Origin: Pardosa pseudoannulata
Taxonomy: Eukaryota; Arthropoda; Arachnida; Araneae; Lycosidae
DNA length: 64,000 nucleotides
NCBI GenBank assembly: GCA_032207245.1
Contig: CM063507.1
Location: 87,397,567-87,461,566, forward strand
Reading direction: 5' to 3'
The position numbers and the translations under genes were made by a program. Shown in pieces: positions 58,501 to 64,000 of this stretch. The number at the start of each line of letters is the position of its first letter. The first letter of the stretch is position 1. Below the pieces are notes generated by a model. It saw only the letters and a list, made by a program, of their open reading frames with translations. It made no database searches and was not told the DNA's origin.

Positions 58501-60140
58501 AGGTTTCAATGTATTTAAACTGGTTTTTGTACAGTCAAATATTAGTCAATAAGTTGTATCCTAGAAATGGGATATCTAATTTAGGTAAGTGCAATGTTTA
58601 TTAAATTTCACATTTATATTTTTAAAACCTTTTTATTGGAATTGTATCTAATTTTAATACCAAAAAAAGTAGAAATATTTTTAAATATTATTTTATAGTG
58701 TATTACACTGTTTTTTAGATTATATTATTTTGCCAATTGTTAAAAGTGAGTTCAAATGGGCCTTTGCCTCCCTTAAATAAGAAAAATCATTTATCCCCCT
58801 CATTTTCTTTAGAATTTTAAATAATTTCTTTAAAACAATGACTCCATTGTTTTCTTTCCTGTTTTAAGCTAATAATTTATAAAAGCAATTTGTAACATAC
58901 TTTATTACTTTATAACTATTTGATAGATTCAAAATAATTTCATTAAATAGCAACCACATTTTATAAATATAACTAAATATTTTATAAGCATAATTGCCTA
59001 AATATAACCAACTAATGCTTATACTTTACTTAATTTGCACCTATTACAAAAACTCTGCATTGTTTAGTTTAATAAACAGTACAAAAGTGGCTTTAAATAC
59101 TTTAAAAACTCAAATTTAAATCTGTATTCATCTTAACAAAATTTAAAAACTTTTTTTGTTCAAAATAAGCTTTGAAATTGTGTATAAACTCAATACAAAA
59201 TGAAGCACAAATTGTAAACATCACTTGGCGACAATTTGGTGATCACGTAGATTAGAGCCAAAAACATGGCGACGGGCCCCTGGAACTGGGATTCTACCAC
59301 TAAATCATGTATAATTATCATATATGAATGTTTGTGTGCAAACTAAAATATATATGAACTTTTAGGATAACAAAAGAGAAGAAAAATAGATGAAATGTTA
59401 AAAGGTTTTATTTGGCCAGCAACACAGGCATACCAATTAAAAGTGACCATTTGTTCTGGTTGTACCAGTACAGCACTGATATTTTTGTCACTGGTCCTGG
59501 TAAAAACAGTTCAGCGAAAAACTCAGAACTTTGACATGTTTACTAGAGGCACACTTAACCATTAAGTAGCTACTTTTGAAGCTTTTTTTTTTTTTATAAA
59601 ATAATTTTGTTATTCCACTATTTTTCTTTCTGTATTCCTTGGATCTCACAATCATATATATACAATTATGAACCCGTTTACCCATTTCAAAGATATATAT
59701 TGCAAAATACTAATACAAAAATTTATCATAATAGACCAGATTTATAAAAAGAAAAGGTGAGAGAGAATAACAGTCATTGTTCTATAATGTAATCCTTAAA
59801 TAAATTACTTTCATTTGAAACACAAGATTACTATAATATAAATAAAAGCATTTTAATATTTTGGAGAGAGATTCAAAGACAAAACAGCAATATGCAAAAA
59901 GTATATTATAAGAGCTATTTCAAAGCAAGTGGTTTTAAATTTTTAAAAAATGGCAAATAAATTAATGAGAGTAATAAAAGAAACAACCTAAAGCGAAAAC
60001 CCTTTACCTCTAGCTGTGCCGTTCGTAAAAGCCCAAGTATTCACAACAACTGGAATATTATTATTAATTGAACTCATCTCCATTAAATGAGTACAAAAAA
60101 TTAAAGTAATAGCCCAGGTATAAAAACCTAAAAAATCCAT
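42798..60140 (-). CDS. AGA: Aspartylglucosaminidase precursor, alpha-chain exons (3' half not found)
   Basis: AGA is the lysosomal N-terminal-nucleophile amidase that cleaves the GlcNAc-asparagine link of glycoproteins. Coding exons on the minus strand are 60140-60008, 55286-55133, 48222-48110 and 42910-42798: 513 nt, 171 codons, all phases matching. Exon 1 has a signal peptide (hydrophobic [14 protein letters not shown]) and the mature N-terminus [16 protein letters not shown]. Exon 2 carries [19 protein letters not shown] and [20 protein letters not shown]. Exon 3 has [20 protein letters not shown], and exon 4 has [10 protein letters not shown] with NKCQPNFWK. Order and cysteine spacing match the animal enzyme. 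A donor at 42797-42796 shows that the gene continues, but the autocleavage site (HDT) and the beta chain were not found to its left; they may lie in the gap at 38901 or in unrecognised sequence. Introns hold a satellite array and a mariner relic. Confidence 0.92.
43471..45425. repeat. 109-bp satellite array, 17 full units plus a decayed one
   Basis: Units start AATCTTTCCCCATT at 43471, 43580, 43689 and so on, period 109, to 45321, where the last unit decays. Each unit has the perfect 16-bp palindrome AGATCTCATGAGATCT (one unit has a C-to-T-type change, ATAAG). Units differ at few sites: CCATTCC/CCATTAC, and TGACTT/TGCATT. Two units have 1-2 base deletions. The 109-nt period is not a multiple of three, so it is non-coding. 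It lies in the AGA intron between exons 3 and 4. Confidence 0.95.
45717..46450 (+). mobile_element. pogo/Tigger-like element (family T, copy 2)
   Basis: Colinear with 11723-12477 in the same orientation; ends near TAGTCAGTACCGGC and CCATACAGAC. ORFs inside are disrupted. Confidence 0.6.
46451..47038. other. Intronic stretch of AGA, nothing recognised
   Basis: Non-repetitive as far as I can see, without ORFs or RNA features. Confidence 0.4.
47039..47772 (-). pseudogene. Internally deleted mariner element (copy 2)
   Basis: TA-flanked, with ends CGAGGCGCATCTAGAAAGTA and the inverse of TGAGGTGCATCAAGAAAGTA. The minus strand reads [16 protein letters not shown], then [32 protein letters not shown] and [11 protein letters not shown], then in other frames [11 protein letters not shown] and YDKCLHSGG. 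As in 41753-42396, the segment between WDRK-type sequence and the C-terminal tail is missing, so both copies descend from one deletion derivative. The larger in-frame ORF is 47562-47134. Confidence 0.75.
48250..48285. repeat. (TA)n microsatellite
   Basis: Simple TA run of about 34 bases beside AGA exon 3. Confidence 0.9.
48286..49211 (+). repeat. Interspersed repeat family V (copy 2)
   Basis: Longer copy of the repeat at 25968-26660, opposite orientation. Shared ends CTAGCATATAGC and CTATTATTATATAGGGGATA. Confidence 0.6.
49272..50097 (+). mobile_element. hAT-like non-autonomous element (family P, copy 4)
   Basis: The most complete family P copy: begins CAGGGTTCCCACTC, ends ATGGGAACCCTG, 826 bp, with a (TA)n tract inside. 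Flanking 8-mers do not match. Confidence 0.65.
50750..51984 (-). mobile_element. hAT element with decayed transposase
   Basis: The ends CAGGGGTGACC and, inverted, CAGGGGTGGCC are flanked by CTCTATAC and CTCTATAT, an 8-bp target duplication with one change. The minus strand retains the hAT dimerisation region: near 51180-51060, [20 protein letters not shown] and [12 protein letters not shown], and in another frame near 51310, [15 protein letters not shown]. Frames are broken between these blocks. The motif pattern recalls ZBED5/GTF2IRD2-type hAT transposases. Confidence 0.8.
52460..53228 (+). mobile_element. pogo-like non-autonomous element
   Basis: TA-flanked; ends CAGTAAAACCCGCTTAAGAA and, inverted, CAGTAAAACCCATTTAAGAA. 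A second copy of the terminus (CAGTAAAACCCACTTAAGAA) lies inside at 52638, suggesting a nested or duplicated end, beside a (TG)n(TA)n tract (52537-52620). 769 bp, non-coding. Confidence 0.65.
53240..54590. other. AGA intron 2, nothing recognised
   Basis: AT-rich sequence with no supported coding or repeat features. A 67-codon minus-strand ORF (54365-54162) has no recognisable domain. Confidence 0.4.
54599..54934 (-). mobile_element. hAT-like non-autonomous element (family R, copy 2)
   Basis: Reverse orientation of 12633-13256, shortened to 336 bp. Ends CAGGGCCGTAGTCAG and, inverted, CAAGCCTTAGGCAG. Flanked by GGCCACAT and GGTCACAT, an 8-bp duplication with one change. A 71-codon minus ORF (54940-54725) over it is chance. 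Confidence 0.7.
55479..56288 (+). mobile_element. CCCTAATTTC-family element (copy B), complete
   Basis: TA-flanked, beginning CCCTAATTTCTTGCATATAA and ending GCAGGAAATTAGGG. 810 bp, uninterrupted, non-coding; the reference for reading the nested copy C. Confidence 0.75.
56289..57145. other. AGA intron 1, nothing recognised
   Basis: A somewhat more complex patch at 56390-56700 has short overlapping ORFs on both strands without a domain. No gene is called. Confidence 0.35.
57146..57335. mobile_element. Fragments of two hAT families
   Basis: A GATTTAAATC-type poly-T tract (57146-57200) is followed by a fragment of the family R right end (TTTCAGAGGGGGGACCAGTC, 57228 onward) that folds back on itself (CCCCTAAAT ... 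ATTTAGGGG). Confidence 0.45.
57340..58137. other. AT-rich intron sequence, nothing recognised
   Basis: No ORF, RNA gene or repeat with defined ends was seen. Confidence 0.4.
58138..59298 (+). mobile_element. About 1.2-kb non-autonomous DNA transposon (family Q, copy 2)
   Basis: Colinear with 6070-7240. Left end AGTTTAGGGGGCCCCAGTTC, right end GGGCCCCTGGAACTGGGATT, inverse of each other imperfectly. Inner landmarks include TGGGCATGCCAAGCA and GGGGGTGTCAATTGG. It lies in AGA intron 1. Confidence 0.6.
59300..60007. other. AGA intron 1 proximal part, nothing recognised
   Basis: AT-rich, with short chance ORFs only. Confidence 0.4.
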
Positions 60141-60358
60141 GCAGCCAAACTAAGTGTTACTTTGTCCAATAAAAATATTTATTGATGACAATTCACCACA
60201 ACGAAGCGTTAATTTATTATGTCAGAGTCATATGATGTTTTATCGCTTTTAAACAAATCCGTTCATTTGATCGCTAATCGACTATCAGTCGACATAGAAT
60301 CGAATACGTAAGACATTATAAAATAAATAAATTCAGTTTTATAAAATTTTGACCTGGA

Positions 60359-60360
<2 letters not shown>

Positions 60361-60402
<42 letters not shown>
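60361..60402. repeat. (TA)n microsatellite
   Basis: Simple TA run of about 40 bases upstream of the AGA start. Confidence 0.9.
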
Positions 60403-60408
<6 letters not shown>

Positions 60409-60553
60409 AATTTAATACATATATCTGAAATCTAAATAATCTTAACAACACGTATTTAAATTCACAAGAAATTTCAATCATAAACTAGAAATACAGTGGC
60501 GCGATCTGTTGGTGAAAATTGTAGATTAAAACTAGAGGAATTATGGAGGAGGG

Positions 60554-60718
60554 AATAAGGCATTTTGTCGCAACGTCACGAACTACTATAATGCCCTTCC
60601 CATTCATTTTCATGTTTACAACAGCCAATAGACAAACAATAAACTGCCCTTCCGTTTAAAACTAAAGCCAGAATTGTCATAATTTGAGAATTTGCCCTAC
60701 TGCGTGAAATCGCCTTAT
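60554..60718 (-). mobile_element. MITE of the AAGGCRATTT family (copy 2)
   Basis: Ends AATAAGGCATTTTGTCGC and, inverted, ATAAGGCGATTTCACGC. Same body as 8347-8505. Confidence 0.75.
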
Positions 60719-60931
60719 CGGAAAGTGTGGATTTTGGGTCCGTTAATATTTCGTTGTTTCTTGATCTTGCTGAAAATGATATGTTTAAAAATCACTTCAT
60801 GCAAAAAATTAAATAAAAACTCTTGAAATCAGCAGTCCATTTCGAGAACAATTTGATTACAAATTTTTTAATTTCTCTAATTAATAGATTTTTCTAATTA
60901 ATATTTCACAGTTTGTAAAATGTCTACCCTA

Positions 60932-61096
60932 CTTAAGGCGATTTCACGCAGTAGGGCAAATTCTCAAATTATGACAATTCTTTCTTTAGTTTCAAACAGA
61001 AGGGCAGTTTATTGTTTGTCTATTGGCTGTTGTAAACATGAAAATGAATGGTAAGGGTATTATAGTAGTTCGTGACGTTGCGACAAATTGCCTTAT
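60932..61096 (+). mobile_element. MITE of the AAGGCRATTT family (copy 3)
   Basis: Inverse orientation to copy 2, 213 bp away; ends AAGGCGATTTCACGCAG and AATTGCCTTATT. The pair can fold into a long stem. Confidence 0.75.
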
Positions 61097-61180
61097 TCTA
61101 AATTTATTTAATTTTTATGTTTACACACCATGGTCAAGGAGTTTCTATTTTTGTTTCTAAGCAGACGATCATTAAATCAA

Positions 61181-61343
61181 ATAAGGTGATTTCACTCAGC
61201 AGAACACATCTCAACTTATGACAATTCTGGCTTTAGTTTCAAACGGAAGGACAGTTTATTGTTTGCCTATTGGCTGTTGTAAACATGAAAATGAATGGGA
61301 AGGGCATTAGAATAGTCCGCGACGTTGTGCGAAATTGCTCTAT
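61181..61343 (+). mobile_element. MITE of the AAGGCRATTT family (copy 4)
   Basis: Same orientation as copy 3, 84 bp further on. A partial fifth copy is seen at about 61512-61568 (AACGGGGAAAGGCATTA ... GAAATTGCCTTA). Confidence 0.75.
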
Positions 61344-61606
61344 TTTCCTTTTAAGTGTATTATTAAGGTGTGACAACATTATTAATATTGATTAGAAGAA
61401 TATCTTTAATATTTAATGTGCAATAAAAATAATGATTCTGTACAGTTTTATTAGGCATTATATAATAGTGAGAAAATTTTTTAAAGCAGAATATCGGTAA
61501 TATAGACATACATATGAACGGGGAAAGGCATTAATGTAGTTAGTGACAGTGCTTGAAATTGCCTTACAGGAGAAAGAGAGGAAACAGGGTTTCGCATTAT
61601 TCAGCT

Positions 61607-61753
61607 GCCGAACGATGTCCGATTGATTAGGGTGCTGGCCGGAGTTCGAATCCCACAGTGGCATGGATGTTCGTAGCCGTTCGGAATCGGCTTTAAGCTG
61701 TAGGTCTCATTAGCCCCTGTGTTGCAAAAAGTAGACCGTAGCACTCCAAACCA
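61607..61753 (+). mobile_element. tRNA-derived SINE (copy 3)
   Basis: Same body as 21331-21506 with B-box GTTCGAATCCC, but with a deletion between the A and B boxes and a shortened middle. Confidence 0.75.
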
Positions 61754-62435
61754 TTATTCAGCTATCTTGCTACACAATTATTTTTTGCTTGATTGTGTCT
61801 TGTCCTGTGTTCGTTTGATAAAAAATCTTGTAGAGACCAAACACATGTTTAAGAAACTTGAAAAATAAAAATTTTAAAAAAGAAATAAAAATATCTTTTT
61901 GTTATTTTATGTTATTAAATTGTATCTGGAGTCTTTTAATTTTTTCACCGTGTTTCATTATATTTCTTCCTGTATCTCATGTAATTTGTAATTCTCTCAG
62001 GGCTCAATAGATGGCAATACTGAATTACATTTCCCAGTTTATTTTAATTTGCTCTGGTTGAATGTAAATTTCATTACTTCCTGTTGTATTTTGTCTTTTT
62101 CAAGTTACAGAATGCTTACTTTTAATCATTCAAATCGTTGTTTTTCACATATGCATTGTTATGGGAACGATTTACTCATCTTACAACTTTTTTACTTTCG
62201 TTTTTAGGAAGCCGCTGTAAGCGTACTAAATTCTTGTTTGGCAACTTGTTTTTCTTGATTCAATAAATTATGTTTTTGATCTCTTTTCGTTCGGAGGTTG
62301 AAGTGTTGCTTTTTATCACTGCTAGGTACTCTGTAAAAACCAGCTACCTTGACCAGGAAGACGGGGGTGATTAGACTGCTAAAGGTGTTCCGATTTCGTT
62401 TTCAACATTCGCTAAATTAAATAAACTTTCTTACC

Positions 62436-62610
62436 TGTCAGACGGTGAAGGTCAATGATGAGGCGACAATGTCCTTTCCCATTTTATTTTTCGACAAAAC
62501 GTAGAACATACTCTAAAACAAAAGCTACTTCATTCCGATCGGCAACGTACCACACACATCCTTTCGCTATACGCCCCCTAGTAGAAAAAAAAACCGAGAG
62601 TTACAACAGG
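62436..62610 (-). promoter_or_regulatory. Candidate AGA promoter and non-coding first exon
   Basis: A strong minus-strand donor, ACAG|GTAAGAAAG, ends at 62435. Upstream lies a less AT-rich, non-repetitive patch (62440-62800) with several CpG. An acceptor-like TTAG stands 9 nt before the AGA ATG at 60140. Together these suggest a 5' UTR exon here, but no transcript evidence exists in the sequence. Confidence 0.3.
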
Positions 62611-63001
62611 AGAATTTTAAAAAATCTGAAAAAGTCAGGTTAATTTACAAAAATGTAGTGGGCAATTTATACAAAATGCACTTAGGCCTCCTTGACTGAT
62701 AGATTTCCCCCTCCCCGTAGCAACAAACGTTCCCGACTGAATTCGAACAATGAGCAGTTGTACTGACAGTATGTTGCTGTATTAAAGCAGTTCTCAAATG
62801 CATACTCTCTACTGAATACAGTAACAACATGAAAGGATGTATTTATAGGAGGGGGTGGGGACTGGATTTTTCCCTAAAGAGCCTGTATGAATATAAAATA
62901 TGTAGTATGTAAATACACATTTATAATGTATATATACATATATATGAGTACATGTACTCAAGTATATATATATGTATTTATATAAATTTATACATACACT
63001 C

Positions 63002-63004
<3 letters not shown>

Positions 63005-63097
<93 letters not shown>
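63005..63097. repeat. Long pure (TA)n microsatellite
   Basis: About 90 uninterrupted bases of TA, next to the THAP-like segment. Confidence 0.95.
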
Positions 63098-63099
<2 letters not shown>

Positions 63100-63117
63100 A
63101 GCTGTTGTACGTAGAGC

Positions 63118-63263
63118 TGTGCTAAGCGTTTTAAAAAAGGTGAAAATATTGAATTTTATTGCTTTCCTAAAGATCCTACATCGCGAATGCTTTGGATAAA
63201 AGCTTCGAAAAGGCAACAAGTTCTTCTTCGAGAATGTGCGCAAACATTTTCAGTATGGTCATA
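63118..63263 (+). pseudogene. THAP-domain fragment
   Basis: In the frame after a TAG at 63112-63114 the sequence reads [20 protein letters not shown], then [13 protein letters not shown], and stops at 63262. Spacing of Cys, the FPKD block and the following W match the C2CH THAP DNA-binding domain (P-element transposases and THAP proteins). The first Cys region is separated by an in-frame stop that could also be an intron AG. The C-terminal AVPTIF box is not seen. It could be a P-element relic or one exon of a THAP gene. Confidence 0.5.
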
Positions 63264-64000
63264 AAACGTTAACTTTACTATACTGTAATAGATTATATGA
63301 AATTATTATGCTCTAAGAATTTTTTTTATTATTACTAAATTCTTTTTTTTTTTTTTCATATTTCTAATGTATTTTCTCTGCTTTTGTGAGAAGTATTGTA
63401 CTTATAAATGTAATTATTTTTTGTGTTTAAAATAATCTGGTTTTGCTCATTTTTATTAGATTCTTATTTATGTAATAGTTTATTGTGCCTGTTAAGATAA
63501 CCAAAGTAGTTATACTTTGATTATGATCCTTAACAGTACCGTGTAAAGTGTTTAATTGTTTTTTAAAAATATATAATTTTGTAGTGCTAAAAAAATCTAT
63601 TTTGAATGACTTGGCCAGTTTCTGATGTTTCCTTCCCCTTCTCTTCAGTAAAATTTAGTTTTGTTGTATAAGCGATCCCTATCGAAGCTCGTAAGATACA
63701 ATGAAAACGAGCCATGTTTTGCCAACGAAAAGTGGAGTTGTAGTCAGCACTCGTATTTATTTACAAATTTGTGCACTTTCTCCATATATTCTGAGGAGTA
63801 TTTGCAAATGGCGAAGCTACAGTTACTAATGGGTTTCTTTACTTCATAATAAAATGCGTCATTGACTGTGCACGTCTTCAATACTCATTCTCACCGGATT
63901 AAAGTTATATATCTATACGAAATAGTTTATCGGATTTTGAACTTATTTTACTTTTTACTGTGAATAAAAATTATTCGCAAGCAAAAGAACTTAGATGACA
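63264..64000. other. Right edge, nothing recognised
   Basis: AT-rich. A 62-codon plus-strand ORF (63661-63849) has no recognisable domain. Confidence 0.35.

Noticed and set aside
62809..63243. 144-codon minus-strand ORF
   Set aside because: Mostly microsatellite translation; the real signal in this region is the THAP-like reading on the plus strand.

Overview
The window looks like nuclear DNA from an animal, most likely an arthropod and possibly a spider or other chelicerate. That placement is inference from three things: AT-rich sequence, small coding exons in long introns with GT..AG splice sites, and a dense mix of DNA transposons, tRNA-derived SINEs and LTR/non-LTR remnants. Nothing resembles a prokaryotic operon, a CRISPR array or a phage.

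Three conserved single-copy genes can be rebuilt exon by exon with matching splice phases. (1) XPC (Rad4-type nucleotide-excision-repair factor), minus strand, 957-4279: one very large first coding exon and a second exon; the 3' part lies beyond the left edge, and a candidate non-coding first exon lies near 8.1-8.2 kb. (2) DTNBP1 (dysbindin, BLOC-1 subunit), plus strand, 10376-31448: nine coding exons giving a complete 290-residue reading frame. (3) AGA (aspartylglucosaminidase, lysosomal), minus strand, 60140 down to 42798: four coding exons covering the signal peptide and most of the alpha chain. The half with the catalytic threonine was not found; a 100-N assembly gap lies downstream at 38901-39000. 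XPC and DTNBP1 diverge; DTNBP1 and AGA converge.

Most of the rest is transposon-derived. Several elements are defined by terminal inverted repeats plus target duplications: hAT-like elements with 8-bp duplications (12633-13256, 50750-51984, 54599-54934), TTAA-flanked piggyBac-like elements (19644, 27334, 28636, 41238), pogo/Tigger-like and mariner/Tc1 relics, and a TA-flanked family present in four places. One copy of the last (32799-36008) carries two further nested elements; the larger has a perfect 8-bp target duplication and three 52-bp repeats, each pairing an E-box-like site with a CRE-like site. An uninterrupted two-exon piece of a Maverick/Polinton-type DNA polymerase B lies at 36461-37535 between TA-rich microsatellites, next to a gypsy-like LTR. 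An 18-unit, 109-bp satellite with a 16-bp palindrome per unit fills part of the AGA intron (43471-45425).

I found no clearly new multi-gene system. The most unusual items are the CRE/E-box array inside a transposon, the intact spliced polymerase-B fragment, the palindromic satellite, a roughly 0.7-kb inverted repeat pair 16 kb apart around the 3' half of DTNBP1, and an inverted cluster of one MITE family just upstream of AGA.
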